Shown one piece after another: positions 25,730 to 34,792 of a DNA stretch of 64,000 nt (positions are counted from its first letter, which is position 1; each line of letters opens with the position of its first letter). The translations under genes and the position numbers were made by a program. Location: contig JAIXKK010000217.1 in NCBI GenBank assembly GCA_026954325.1, positions 1 to 64,000 on the forward strand, written 5' to 3'. Below the pieces are notes generated by a model. The model did no database searches. It was not told the origin of the DNA and saw only the letters and a program-made list of their open reading frames with translations. This DNA comes from Bryobacterales bacterium (GTDB lineage Bacteria; Acidobacteriota; Terriglobia; Bryobacterales; Bryobacteraceae).

Positions 25730-27225
25730 AGGCCGCAGGGATGCATCATGCGGTGGCGAGGGATACCCTGAAAAGCCGCGGCCATGCGCAACACGGTACG
25801 GTAGGGCTCCTCCTGGTAAGGCAGGCCGCGGCATTCCGGCTGCACGCGCACGGCCTCTTCGGCATCACCCATGAAGTGCGGAAGACGTTCCGTGAAACGG
25901 CGCACCTCCCGATCGGGAATGCCGTAGACCTTGGCGATGTCGGCAATGGCGGCGCGGCCCTGAAACGTATTCATGGCGCCGATCATCGCCACATGCTCGC
26001 GGCCGTACCGTTCAAAAACGTATCGCACCACCTCGTCGCGCCGGTCCCACGGCAGATCGAGGTCGATATCGGCCAGCTTCTGAAATTGCATGCGCTCGCG
26101 GTTGAGAAAGCGCTCGAAGCAGAGGCCGAAGCGGAAGGGGCAGACGTTGCTGATGCCGAGCGCGTAGCACACCAGGCTGCCGGCGGCGCTGCCGCGCGCC
26201 AGCGTTTCAATTCCTCGCCCGTTACACCAGGCGGCGATGTCGTGAAAGATGAGGAAGTATTCCGCATAGCCGACATCGCTGATAACGGAAAGCTCGCGCT
26301 CCAGCCGCTCCCGCACCTCGGCTCGCGGTTCGCTGCCGTAGCGGCGGCGGATGCCCTCCTCCGCGAGCCTTCGCAGCATGCCGGCGCCCGATTCTCCTTC
26401 GGGCAGCGGAAAGCGTGGAAAGCGGATGTCGCCGAGTTCGAAATCGAACCGGCAGCGTTCGGCAATGCGCAGCGAATTGTCGAGTGCCTGCGGCAAGCCT
26501 CCGAAATGACGCTGCATCTCCTCGGGAGAATGCAAGTGGTAATTACCCGCGCCGCGTTTTTCAGGATGGGTCTGCGAGAGCAGCGTGAGCGTGCGCATGG
26601 AAGAAAGAATGTCGAACCGCAGCCGGTCTTCCGGAGCAAGATAATGCGCGGCGGCGGCGGCCACCAGCGGGATGCGCAGGCGGCGCCCGAAAACGGCGAA
26701 GACGCGCGAAAGACGCAGATCGTCTTCCGTGTGCGGCGAAATTTCCAGCGCCAGGTTGCGCTGGAAAATCTCGCGGTAAGCGGCAATGCACGGCTCGGCG
26801 GGCTGGTTGCGGCGCACCAGGCGGGCGGGTTCGCTGCGCGGTCCGAGCAGACAGATGAGACCCTCGTGATAGGCGGATAGGTCTTCAAAGCGGATGCCGT
26901 CAGGATGTTCCACCAGCGTGGAAAGGAGGCGGCAGAGGTTGCGGTAGCCGGTGGAGTTTTCAATCAGCAGCCCGACGGTGTCGCGGGAAGAATGAGAGGC
27001 TTCGGGCAGCAGATGAACCTCGCTGCCAATGACGGGATGAACACCGGCGGCGCGGGCAAGTTTGTAGAAGCGGACCGCGCCGGAGAGGGTATCGGTGTCC
27101 ATGAGGCCGATGGCGGGGAGTCGCCATTCCACGGCGGCGCGGAGAATGGCGTCCGGAGAGAGGGCGCTGTTGAGAAGGGAGTGGGAGGAGTGGTTGTGGA
27201 GCGGGATGTAAGGCACTGCACCCAT
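25726..27225 (-). CDS. dnaE2: DnaE2-like error-prone DNA polymerase, N-terminal part (frameshifted)
   Basis: A 499-residue frame starting with the PHP domain (IPLHNHSSHSLLNSALSPDAIL). It reaches the palm with ARGSAAGSLVCYALGIS and the two catalytic Asp residues in LADIDLDLPWDRRDEVVRYVFERYG, the DnaE2-type wording. It ends at a stop in HRMMHPCGL, where family members read HPCG(L/M)VIS. Adding one G (CTG-TGA to CTG-GTGA) restores the reading into the next frame. DnaE2 does translesion synthesis and is usually SOS-induced with imuA/imuB, which are not nearby. A palindrome, TGTAAA-AA-TTTACA, lies three bases upstream of the ATG. Confidence 0.82.
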   Translation of the reverse strand: MGAVPYIPLHNHSSHSLLNSALSPDAILRAAVEWRLPAIGLMDTDTLSGAVRFYKLARAAGVHPVIGSEVHLLPEASHSSRDTVGLLIENSTGYRNLCRLLSTLVEHPDGIRFEDLSAYHEGLICLLGPRSEPARLVRRNQPAEPCIAAYREIFQRNLALEISPHTEDDLRLSRVFAVFGRRLRIPLVAAAAAHYLAPEDRLRFDILSSMRTLTLLSQTHPEKRGAGNYHLHSPEEMQRHFGGLPQALDNSLRIAERCRFDFELGDIRFPRFPLPEGESGAGMLRRLAEEGIRRRYGSEPRAEVRERLERELSVISDVGYAEYFLIFHDIAAWCNGRGIETLARGSAAGSLVCYALGISNVCPFRFGLCFERFLNRERMQFQKLADIDLDLPWDRRDEVVRYVFERYGREHVAMIGAMNTFQGRAAIADIAKVYGIPDREVRRFTERLPHFMGDAEEAVRVQPECRGLPYQEEPYRTVLRMAAAFQGIPRHRMMHPCGL

Positions 27226-27227
27226 AG

Positions 27228-27241
27228 TGTAAAAATTTACA
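27228..27241. promoter_or_regulatory. 14-bp palindrome immediately upstream of dnaE2
   Basis: TGTAAA-AA-TTTACA, with six-base perfect arms, sits three bases before the polymerase start and next to a TACTGT -10-like box (27245-27240 on the minus strand). Its position would let a repressor block transcription. DnaE2 genes are commonly LexA-controlled, but the box does not match the LexA motifs I know, so this is only a candidate operator. Confidence 0.35.
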
Positions 27242-27268
27242 GTATCGGCGTCAACGCTCCCGTCCGCC

Positions 27269-27628
27269 TCATCGCGAGTGCTTATATATCAACTCGAGCA
27301 GTTCCTCATACATCGCCTCCGCCTCGGCGGGCGAACCCTTGCTAATCGCCTGCGCCGCGCAATGCTTCAGATGATTCCGCATCAGCGCCCGCCCCACCGC
27401 GCGCAGAGCTTCCTGCACCGATGAGATCTGCACCATGATATCGGCGCAGTAGCGCTCCTCTTCCACCATCTTCTGCAAGCCGCGGATCTGCCCCTCGATG
27501 CGCCGGAGCCGCTTCAAATTCGATGTCTTGATCTCCTCATCCACGCCGGCGGCCTTTCGCTCCCCGGATCGGGAGTCACAGCCGCAAGCCGCCATGACAG
27601 GCGGCAGAGAATTTATTTTCGCGCTCAT
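27269..27628 (-). CDS. csoR: CsoR-family copper-sensing transcriptional repressor
   Basis: A 119-residue helical protein. The CsoR signature is complete: LKRLRRIEGQIRGLQKMVEE, then the Cu(I) ligands Cys in RYCADIM and His and Cys in RNHLKHCA (the C-H-C triad). It should release DNA when it binds Cu(I) and derepress the operon in which it is the last gene (copZ-cupredoxin-copA-csoR). An extra Cys pair (ACGC) lies in a 30-residue N-terminal extension, which is unusual. The start ATG 27628 follows an aggaaag sequence. The stop is 43 bases before dnaE2. Confidence 0.9.
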   Translation of the reverse strand: MSAKINSLPPVMAACGCDSRSGERKAAGVDEEIKTSNLKRLRRIEGQIRGLQKMVEEERYCADIMVQISSVQEALRAVGRALMRNHLKHCAAQAISKGSPAEAEAMYEELLELIYKHSR

Positions 27629-27658
27629 TGTTTGCTTTCCTTTCCTGCTTTGCGGCGC

Positions 27659-30016
27659 TCAGACGGCTTTCGCGCGGCGCAGACGCAGGCTGTTGCCCAC
27701 CACGCTCACGGAACTCATCGCCATCGCGGCGCTGGCGAGAATGGGGCTCAGGAGAATTCCCCACAGAGGATAGAGAACGCCGGCGGCGACGGGAATGCCG
27801 ATGACGTTGTAGGCCAGCGCCCAGAAAAGGTTCTGCTTCATCACCCGCATGGTCTGGCGGGAGAGGCCAATCGCGGCCGCAACGCCGGCCAGATCGCCGC
27901 GCATTAACGTGATGCCCGCGGCCTCGCCGGCAATATCCGCGCCGGAGGCCATGGCAATGCCGACATCCGCCTGCGCCAGTGCGGGAGCGTCATTGATGCC
28001 GTCCCCCACCATCGCCACCACGCGCCCCTGCTGCTGCAGGCGCTTCACTTCCGCCACTTTTCCTTCCGGAAGCACACCCGCAACCACATCATTGATGCCC
28101 GCGTGACGGGCGATGGCGCGCGCGGTGGCAGGTTTGTCTCCGGTAAGCATCAAAACGCGCAACCCCATCTTCCCGAGCCGCGCCACCGCGGCGGGAGACC
28201 CGGGTTTGAGGGTATCCGCCACGGCGATGAGCGCCCAGAGACGGCCATCGACGGCCAGCAGAAGAGGAGTCTTCCCTTCCCCGGAAACCCGCTCCAGATT
28301 TTCCCGGAGACTCTCGGTGGAAACGCCGGCTGCTTCGAGGAACGGCTCGTTCCCCACCAGCACCGTCTTCTCTTGAACACGCGCCTGCGCGCCGCGCCCG
28401 GGCGTGGCCGAAAATTGGGAAGCCTCCAGCAGAGCGATGGATCGGGCGCGCGCATGGGCCACCACCGCTTCCGCCAGCGGATGCTCGGATGCATTCTCCA
28501 CAGCCGCGGCAAGAGCCAGGGCTTCCGCTTCGGATACACCAGGCGCCGTAATGAGATCCGTCAACTTCGGACGCCCCTCGGTCACGGTACCTGTCTTATC
28601 GAGGACGATGGTATCCAACTGCCCGACCTTTTCCAGAGTCTCGCCGCCCTTGATGAGGATGCCGAGTTCCGCCCCGCGTCCGGTGGCCACCATCACCGCC
28701 GTCGGCACAGCCAACCCCATCGCGCAAGGGCAGGCGATGATGAGCACTGTAACCGCCGCGCTGAACGCGCGCACCAGCGAAGCATCCGGGGCCAGCACAA
28801 ACCACGCCACGAACGAGGCAATGGAAATGGACATCACCACCGGAACGAAGATCCCGCTGATGCGGTCCGCCAACCGCTGAATGGGCGCCCGCGACCCTTG
28901 CGCTTCGCGCATCAGGCGCACAATCTGCGCCAGCGTGCCGTGCGCGCCGAGAGTTGTAGCGCGGTAGCGGAACCCTCCGGTCTTGTTGACGGCGCCGCCG
29001 ATGACGCGGTCATCCACTCCTTTTTCGACGGGGATGGATTCCCCCGTCAGCATCGATTCATCCACGGAACTCGATCCCTCGAGGATTCGGCCGTCAGTGG
29101 GAATGCGCTCCCCGGGACGAACGACAATGGTGTCTCCCGGACGCGCCTGTTCCACCGGGAGATCCAGTTCCGCTCCGTTGCGAATCACTCGCGCCGTGCG
29201 CGGCTGCAACGCAATCAGTTTTCGCAGCGCCGCCGAAGTCTGCCCTTTGGCGCGGCTCTCGAGCGTGTTGCCCACCAGCACCAGCGCAATGATGATGACA
29301 ACCGCCTCATAGTAGACATCGGGAGTGATGCCGTGAGAGAGGAAGACTCCCGGCGCGGCAGTGGCGAGCAGCGAGTAAAGAAAGGCCGCCCCCGTGCCCA
29401 CGGCGATCAGCGTATTCATGTCCGCCGTATGGTGGCGGAAGGCCGCCCATGCGCGCGTGTAGAAATGCCGGCCCGCCCACGCCATCACAATCACCGTCAT
29501 CGCCAGCAGGAGATACCTCAACAGGTTCGCATTGAGCGCATAGAGCCACGGAAGCCCGCTTGCCAGCGCGGGATCCAGCACGCGCATCGACCAGCGCAAC
29601 AGCGGATCGGTCACCGCGCTTCCCGTGTGATGCGGACCTCCCATCAAAGGCATGGAAAGGATCATCGCGGCGGCCCCGAATACCGCGCTGATCACCGCCT
29701 TCCGGCGCAGCGCATGAAACTCTTCCCTCTGCGCCCGGTCCTGGGCCTCCTGTTCCTCGATCGCGGTCCGGCCCGGCGCCGGCAAGTCCGCGTCGAAACC
29801 CGTATCGCGAATGGCCTCCACCAAGGCTTCCGGCGTGGTGGCATTGCCGTCATAGGCTACCGTGGCCTGATGCGTCATCAGGTTCACGGAAGCGGCGCGA
29901 ACGCCCGGAGCCTGCTCGAGGGCGCGCTGCACGTTCGCCTGGCAGGCGGCGCACGTCATGCCGGAGACAGGAATCGTAATTCGTTTTTCCGCTTTGTCCG
30001 TTGCCGTTGTCATCAT
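27659..30016 (-). CDS. copA: Copper-exporting P1B-type ATPase
   Basis: A 785-residue P-type ATPase. One N-terminal heavy-metal domain carries GMTCAAC (Cys 22 and 25). Eight membrane helices follow, with the transport motif CPC at 429-431 (IACPCAMGLA). The actuator TGES is at 324-327, the phosphorylation site DKTGT at 473-477, and the hinge GDGINDAPAL is near the C-terminus. CPC plus HMA indicates Cu(I) export. It starts immediately after the cupredoxin stop (TAA-ATG-ATG) and is followed 30 bases later by csoR, which should regulate it. Confidence 0.95.
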   Translation of the reverse strand: MMTTATDKAEKRITIPVSGMTCAACQANVQRALEQAPGVRAASVNLMTHQATVAYDGNATTPEALVEAIRDTGFDADLPAPGRTAIEEQEAQDRAQREEFHALRRKAVISAVFGAAAMILSMPLMGGPHHTGSAVTDPLLRWSMRVLDPALASGLPWLYALNANLLRYLLLAMTVIVMAWAGRHFYTRAWAAFRHHTADMNTLIAVGTGAAFLYSLLATAAPGVFLSHGITPDVYYEAVVIIIALVLVGNTLESRAKGQTSAALRKLIALQPRTARVIRNGAELDLPVEQARPGDTIVVRPGERIPTDGRILEGSSSVDESMLTGESIPVEKGVDDRVIGGAVNKTGGFRYRATTLGAHGTLAQIVRLMREAQGSRAPIQRLADRISGIFVPVVMSISIASFVAWFVLAPDASLVRAFSAAVTVLIIACPCAMGLAVPTAVMVATGRGAELGILIKGGETLEKVGQLDTIVLDKTGTVTEGRPKLTDLITAPGVSEAEALALAAAVENASEHPLAEAVVAHARARSIALLEASQFSATPGRGAQARVQEKTVLVGNEPFLEAAGVSTESLRENLERVSGEGKTPLLLAVDGRLWALIAVADTLKPGSPAAVARLGKMGLRVLMLTGDKPATARAIARHAGINDVVAGVLPEGKVAEVKRLQQQGRVVAMVGDGINDAPALAQADVGIAMASGADIAGEAAGITLMRGDLAGVAAAIGLSRQTMRVMKQNLFWALAYNVIGIPVAAGVLYPLWGILLSPILASAAMAMSSVSVVGNSLRLRRAKAV

Positions 30017-30394
30017 TTACTCCACCACGATCTTTCCCCGCGGCATGCTCATGCCGCAGGTGAATTCGAACGATCCGCTTTGCGAAGGCGTGAACTCCAC
30101 CGCCGTCTTTTCAAACGCGGGAAGGAACTTGCGAATGCCGAAGGAACCGAGCACCACTTCCTCGGAACAGCCGGACTCTTCCTGGCGGTCAAAGATCAAC
30201 CTCACGGGCTTCCCCTTGCTCACCTGAATGGTGCTCGGAGAGTAGCCGCCATGGACCGTGACTACAATCTCCTGGACGCCCCCCGCCGCGGACGCTGCCT
30301 TGAAGGAAGGGCGCCGCGCCAGAAAGAAGTACCAGTTCACCCAGCCTATGGCGGCGACTCCGGCAAACAACACCAGCCACTGCGTTCCATCCAT
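30017..30394 (-). CDS. Membrane-anchored cupredoxin-domain protein of the copper operon
   Basis: A 125-residue protein with one N-terminal membrane helix (WLVLFAGVAAIGWVNWYFFLA) and a cupredoxin fold. Candidate copper ligands are the Cys in ESGCSEEV, the Cys and Met residues in FTCGMSMPRG, and nearby acidic residues. It lies between copZ (one-base gap) and copA (no gap), so it probably binds or passes copper on the outer face of the inner membrane. The start is ATG 30394; the longer open frame upstream is shadow of copZ. Confidence 0.82.
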   Translation of the reverse strand: MDGTQWLVLFAGVAAIGWVNWYFFLARRPSFKAASAAGGVQEIVVTVHGGYSPSTIQVSKGKPVRLIFDRQEESGCSEEVVLGSFGIRKFLPAFEKTAVEFTPSQSGSFEFTCGMSMPRGKIVVE

Positions 30395-30395
30395 A

Positions 30396-30614
30396 TCAGT
30401 CACTCTTGCGCGCCTGAAAGCCCGCCTTCTCGACAGCACGGAAAATATCCTGTTCCGTGGCGCGGGCGGGATCAAAAGCAACAGTGGCCGAGCCGATGAC
30501 GACTTGTTTGACTTCCACCGAATCCACTCGCTGTAACGCCTTGGAGAGCGAGTTCACACAGCCGTTGCAGTGCATCCCGGTGATTTCGAGAGCGAGTTCA
30601 GAAGTTGTGTTCAT
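30396..30614 (-). CDS. copZ: CopZ-type copper chaperone (heavy-metal-associated domain)
   Basis: A 72-residue HMA protein with GMHCNGC (Cys-x2-Cys) near residue 14 and the usual beta-alpha-beta pattern (VKQVVIGSATVAFDPARATEQDIFRAVEKAGF). It would carry Cu(I) to CopA in the cytoplasm. First gene of the operon; its ATG is directly downstream of two copies of a C-rich repeat that probably form the CsoR operator. No Shine-Dalgarno is apparent. Confidence 0.88.
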   Translation of the reverse strand: MNTTSELALEITGMHCNGCVNSLSKALQRVDSVEVKQVVIGSATVAFDPARATEQDIFRAVEKAGFQARKSD

Positions 30615-30619
30615 GATCG

Positions 30620-30661
30620 TATATACCCCACGCCCCTATCTTATATACCCCCCTCCCCTAT
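30620..30661 (-). promoter_or_regulatory. Tandem 20-bp repeats upstream of copZ: probable CsoR operator/promoter
   Basis: Two near-identical 20-mers, 30620-30639 and 30642-30661, are spaced 22 bp apart (two helical turns). Each is TATATACCCC followed by three variable bases and CCCCTAT or close to it; they differ at about two positions. Read on the operon's strand each gives ATAGGGG...GGGGTATATA, so each copy also supplies a TATATA -10-like element. G/C tracts flanked by TA are typical of CsoR/RcnR-family operators. Confidence 0.65.
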
Positions 30662-30713
30662 GTCAAGTGATTTTTCTCCTCAAATAGTGCTACCCTGTCG
30701 CCGGAGAGATCAC

Positions 30714-31511
30714 ATGGCCGCCCGCCTCTTCGCCGATGATTTCGTTCGCCGCTACTGGAACCTCTACGTCAGCGCGGTCGCTCCCCCCGCCGCCATTTCC
30801 TGCAACCGCTACCTCATCAATGTCGCCGGCGCCAACACCTCTGATTTCGCTGTCCGCATCCGCGAAATGCAGGCCGGCATTGCGAACGTAATGAGCCGCG
30901 CACAGACATATAGCCGCTCCCATTCCGATCTCGAAGTGCGCGCCGCCGCCTTCGGACGCACCCGCGTAGGCAAAGGAACTCCGCAAGACATGGAGCACGT
31001 CCTCAACGCCGGCGTCACGTGCGGCGCGCTTCCCTCCGCCCAGCTTCAATTGCAGCAATGGGCGGACCGCCATTTGGGCTGCGACTGCACGGGCTTCGCT
31101 TCAGCCTATTTCTCCTACCTCGGCGTGATGCCGGTTGCCGATAGCGTCAACGCCGGATGCCACTATTTCCGCACGCTCGCCATCCGCAACAACACGGCGT
31201 CGAACGCCTTCGTGTGGGACTTCGACGATGTCAGCGCCGATGACGTCATGCTGTGGATGGACGAGTCCGGTTCGGAGACCAAGCGTCCGGGCCACATCGC
31301 CGTCATCTATGACAAACGGCCCGGCCAACTGTTGGTCGGCGAATCGAGCGGAGCCGATGACGGCGCCGGCCACCGGGGCCCGCGCCTGAACACAAAGCCT
31401 TGGGCGGAGGCGACCGGACCGCGAGGACACCGCAAGCTGCCAATCGGAGAAGGCGTCATCATCGTCCGCGTAAAGCGCATCACTCCGGCGGCAGGGCCTC
31501 TTCCCACGTAG
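30714..31511 (+). CDS. NlpC/P60-superfamily-like cysteine hydrolase (putative)
   Basis: A 265-residue protein with no signal peptide. A possible catalytic Cys sits in HLGCDCTGFASAYFSYLG, the D-C-x-GF context of NlpC/P60 and CHAP enzymes, and a possible catalytic His in RPGHIAVIYD about 100 residues later. This order and spacing fit a papain-like peptidoglycan or peptide amidase. The N-terminal 100 residues match nothing I know. The start is well supported: ATG 30714 follows GGAGAG by five bases. It is divergent from the copper operon and ends 21 bases before the tricorn gene. Confidence 0.5.
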   Translation: MAARLFADDFVRRYWNLYVSAVAPPAAISCNRYLINVAGANTSDFAVRIREMQAGIANVMSRAQTYSRSHSDLEVRAAAFGRTRVGKGTPQDMEHVLNAGVTCGALPSAQLQLQQWADRHLGCDCTGFASAYFSYLGVMPVADSVNAGCHYFRTLAIRNNTASNAFVWDFDDVSADDVMLWMDESGSETKRPGHIAVIYDKRPGQLLVGESSGADDGAGHRGPRLNTKPWAEATGPRGHRKLPIGEGVIIVRVKRITPAAGPLPT

Positions 31512-31532
31512 GCCCACTACAATGTGAGGTAG

Positions 31533-34500
31533 ATGCCGCGCCCTTCCCTGCTCTGTCTGCTTTGCCTGCCCGCTTTGTCCCAGCAACCCGGGCGGCCGTA
31601 TATGACCCAGCCGGACATGGCGCCCGATCGCGGAGAACTTGCTTTTGTTTCGGGAGGCGATATCTGGCGCGTGGGCGCGAACGGCGGCGAGGCTTCGTTG
31701 TTGGTCTCCCACCCCGCCGATGATTCGCGGCCGCTGTATTCGCCGGACGGCTCCAAACTCGCATTTGAATCCATGCGCACCGGCGGCGGAGACATTTATG
31801 TCTTGACGCTAGCCGGCGGAACCCTCGAGCGCGTCACCTACCAGGACGGCCCGGAGGAATTGGATTCATGGTCGCGCGATGGCCAGTGGCTGTACTTCCA
31901 CACAGCGAGCGGCGACATTGCCGGAATGACGGACGTTTACCGGGTGCGCGCCACGGGCGGGACGCCGATGCCGGTAGCCGCGGACCGGTATGCCGGCGAG
32001 TTCTTCGCTGCTCCTTCTCCCGACGGGCGCGGCATCCTCCTCAACGCGCGCGGCGTGGCGGCGCGCCAGTGGTGGCGCAAAGGACATAGCCATCTCGACG
32101 TCAGCGAGATCTATCTGATAAAACCGGGTGTGCCTCCCACCTACGAGCGCATCACAGACGGAGCCGCCAAGGAGATCTGGCCCATGTGGGCGCCCGACGG
32201 AAAAAGCTTCTTCTTTGTCTCTGACCGCACGGGCGTCGAACAGATTTGGCGCCAGCCTCTCGAAGGAACATCGCGGCAGGTATCTTCTTTTAAGGATGGG
32301 CGTGTCCTGTGGCCTACGATATCCCAGGACGGCAAGCTCATCGTCTTCGAGCGCGGTCTCGGCATTTGGAAAATGGAGACCGGGAACGGAAAAGCCGCCC
32401 CTATTCCCATTCACCTGCGCGGGACGGCCGCGGGTCCCGCGGTGACGCACCTCTCCCTCACCTCGGGCTTCGACGAACTGGCCATCTCGCCCGACGGGAA
32501 GAAGGCCGCTTTCACGGCGCATGGGGAAGTGTTTGCCGCGCCGGCCAAAGACGGAGGCCCGGCGCTGCAGGTGACTCACACGCCCGCGCTCGAAGCTCAC
32601 CTTGAATGGGCGCCGGACAGCCGCAAACTCGCTTATGTCTCCGAGCGAAACGGAGCCGCGCAAGTCTTCCTCTACGACTTTGCCGCCGAATCGGAAACAC
32701 AGATCACTTCTTCCGCCGAGGCCGATGCGGCGCCGCGGTTCAGCCCCGGCGGCAAGCTTCTCGCCTTCCTCCGTGGAGGCCGCGCGGTAATGATTTATGA
32801 CCTCGAGAAAAAGCAGGAGCGGGTGTTGGCGGAGGGGGCCGTAGGCCGCATGCCGCTGGTGTCCCGCAAATCGCTCGCCTGGTCGCCTGACGGCCGGTGG
32901 GTCGCATTTTCGAGCAGAGGAACCAGGGGATTCGCAAACATTCTCGTCGCTCCCAAAGATGGGGGAGAGGCGAAGCCTGTTTCCTTCCTCGCAAACAGCG
33001 GCGCAAGCACGGTGGAGTTCAGTCCGGATGGCAAGTACCTGCTGTTTGACACCTCGCAACGGACAGAACAGACGCGCATTGCGCGCGTGGACCTGATCCC
33101 GCGTACGCCCCGCTTCCGGGAAGACCGCTTTCGCGACCTGTTCAAACCGTCGGCCGCGGACGGGGAGAACCAGGAGGGAGCGGCCAGTCCGGCAACCGAG
33201 CCCAAAACGGAAAAAACAAATCCGGTCCAAATTGTTTTCGACGGGATCCGCCGGCGGCTTTCTTTCCTGCCCCTGGGAATCGACGTGAACGGCTTCGAAA
33301 TCAGCCCCGGCGGCAAATCCCTTCTGGTCCTCGCGGAGTCAGCCGGACAACGGAACCTCTATACGTACTCGCTCGACGAACTCGCGGCGGAGCCTCCAGC
33401 CGTCCGTCAACTCACGTCCACTGCCGGAAGAAAGAAGGATGGTCAATTCGCCGCGAGCGGCAAGGAAGTCTACTATCTCGACCGCGGCCGTATCCAGACT
33501 GTCTCCGTAGACTCACGGCAGGCCAAGCCGCTTCCCGTCACCGCCGAAATGGACGTGAACTTCGATCTCGAAAAACGGAAGGTCTTTGAACAAGCCTGGA
33601 CCTATCAGCGCGAGAACTTCTTCGATGACAAGTTCAACGGAGTCAACTGGGATGCGCTGCGGCGGCAATATGAGCCGTTTGTCACCGCCGCGCGCACGCC
33701 GGAAGAAGTCTACCGGCTGCTCAATTTGATGCACGGCGAATTGAACGCTTCCCACCTCGGCGTTTCGAAACCCGCCGGGACGGAACCGGACATCGGACAG
33801 CTAGGCCTGCGGTTTGATGCCTCCACTTATGAGACTCAGGGCAAGCTTCAGATTACGGAGGTCATTCCGCTCGGACCGGCCGCGCTCGCGGGCGTCAGGG
33901 CGCGCGAGTACCTGGTGTCGCTGGACGGAACAGCCCTCGACCCGCCGCGCAATCTCTGGTCCCTCTTGCGGCACAAAGCCGGCAAGCGCGTGGAATTGAC
34001 GGTGTCCGCTGCCGCCGATGGCTCACGGGCGAGAAAAGTGGAAGTGCGGCCCGTGACCCTCTCCACCGAAAAGAAACTGCTCTACCGCGCATGGGTGGAA
34101 AGCAGGCGGGCCCATGTGGAGAAAGCCAGCGGCGGCAAACTTGGCTATGTCCACATGCCGGATATGTCACGGGAGTCTCTGACGCAGCTCTACATTGACC
34201 TCGATGCCGCCAATCAGGCCAGACAAGGCGTAGTCATCGATATCCGTAATAACACCGGCGGCTTCGTCAATGCCTATGCGCTCGACGTCTTCGCGCGCAG
34301 GCCGTACTTGACGTTCCTCGAGCGCGGCCGCGCCGCCATCCCCGCGCGCTCCGCCCTGGGGCAGCGCGCGCTCGAACTGCCGACCATTCTCGTAACGAAC
34401 CAGCATTCGTTGTCCGACGCGGAGGATTTCTCGGAAGGCTACCGCCGCCTGAAGTTGGGAAAGGTGGTGGGAGAACCCACGGCGGGGTGGATTGTGTACA

Positions 34501-34745
34501 CGTGGAACCAGCCGCTGATCGACGGCTCACAACTCCGCATGCCCCGCATCAAGGTATTCGACAACGACGGCGTGCTGATGGAAATGCATCCGCGGCCCGT
34601 GGACGTGCCGGTCGAGCGGCCCGCCGGGGAGAGTTACTCCGCCCAGGACATCCAACTGGATACTGCCGTGAGGGAGTTGCTGGCTCAAATCGAGGAATCC
34701 GGCCGCCCGGCCGCGGTCCCCACCGCGGAAAACGGACGTCCGTAA
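31533..34745 (+). CDS. Tricorn-like S41 peptidase with WD40-like propeller
   Basis: A 1,070-residue exported protein (signal MPRPSLLCLLCLPALSQQ). Residues 20-640 hold repeated PD40/WD40-like strands of the form SPDGSKLAF, WSPDGRWVAF and FSPDGKYLLF, forming one or two beta-propellers. A PDZ domain follows (IGQLGLRFDASTYETQGKLQITEVIPLGPAALAGVRAREYLVSLDG), then the S41 core with VVIDIRNNTGGFVNAY and the nucleophile Ser in NQHSLSDAEDF. It should degrade peptides admitted through the propeller. A TACAAT box ends nine bases before the ATG. Confidence 0.9.
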   Translation: MPRPSLLCLLCLPALSQQPGRPYMTQPDMAPDRGELAFVSGGDIWRVGANGGEASLLVSHPADDSRPLYSPDGSKLAFESMRTGGGDIYVLTLAGGTLERVTYQDGPEELDSWSRDGQWLYFHTASGDIAGMTDVYRVRATGGTPMPVAADRYAGEFFAAPSPDGRGILLNARGVAARQWWRKGHSHLDVSEIYLIKPGVPPTYERITDGAAKEIWPMWAPDGKSFFFVSDRTGVEQIWRQPLEGTSRQVSSFKDGRVLWPTISQDGKLIVFERGLGIWKMETGNGKAAPIPIHLRGTAAGPAVTHLSLTSGFDELAISPDGKKAAFTAHGEVFAAPAKDGGPALQVTHTPALEAHLEWAPDSRKLAYVSERNGAAQVFLYDFAAESETQITSSAEADAAPRFSPGGKLLAFLRGGRAVMIYDLEKKQERVLAEGAVGRMPLVSRKSLAWSPDGRWVAFSSRGTRGFANILVAPKDGGEAKPVSFLANSGASTVEFSPDGKYLLFDTSQRTEQTRIARVDLIPRTPRFREDRFRDLFKPSAADGENQEGAASPATEPKTEKTNPVQIVFDGIRRRLSFLPLGIDVNGFEISPGGKSLLVLAESAGQRNLYTYSLDELAAEPPAVRQLTSTAGRKKDGQFAASGKEVYYLDRGRIQTVSVDSRQAKPLPVTAEMDVNFDLEKRKVFEQAWTYQRENFFDDKFNGVNWDALRRQYEPFVTAARTPEEVYRLLNLMHGELNASHLGVSKPAGTEPDIGQLGLRFDASTYETQGKLQITEVIPLGPAALAGVRAREYLVSLDGTALDPPRNLWSLLRHKAGKRVELTVSAAADGSRARKVEVRPVTLSTEKKLLYRAWVESRRAHVEKASGGKLGYVHMPDMSRESLTQLYIDLDAANQARQGVVIDIRNNTGGFVNAYALDVFARRPYLTFLERGRAAIPARSALGQRALELPTILVTNQHSLSDAEDFSEGYRRLKLGKVVGEPTAGWIVYTWNQPLIDGSQLRMPRIKVFDNDGVLMEMHPRPVDVPVERPAGESYSAQDIQLDTAVRELLAQIEESGRPAAVPTAENGRP

Positions 34746-34792
34746 ATCGTGATCTCGGAGCTTTCCATCGCCCTTGTCCTAAAATGAAAGTC

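Noticed and set aside
28103..30499. A 798-codon open frame antisense to copA and its neighbours
   Set aside because: It mirrors the codon pattern of a clearly conserved P-type ATPase and shows Arg/His-rich, low-complexity composition without domains. GC-rich DNA commonly gives such shadows.
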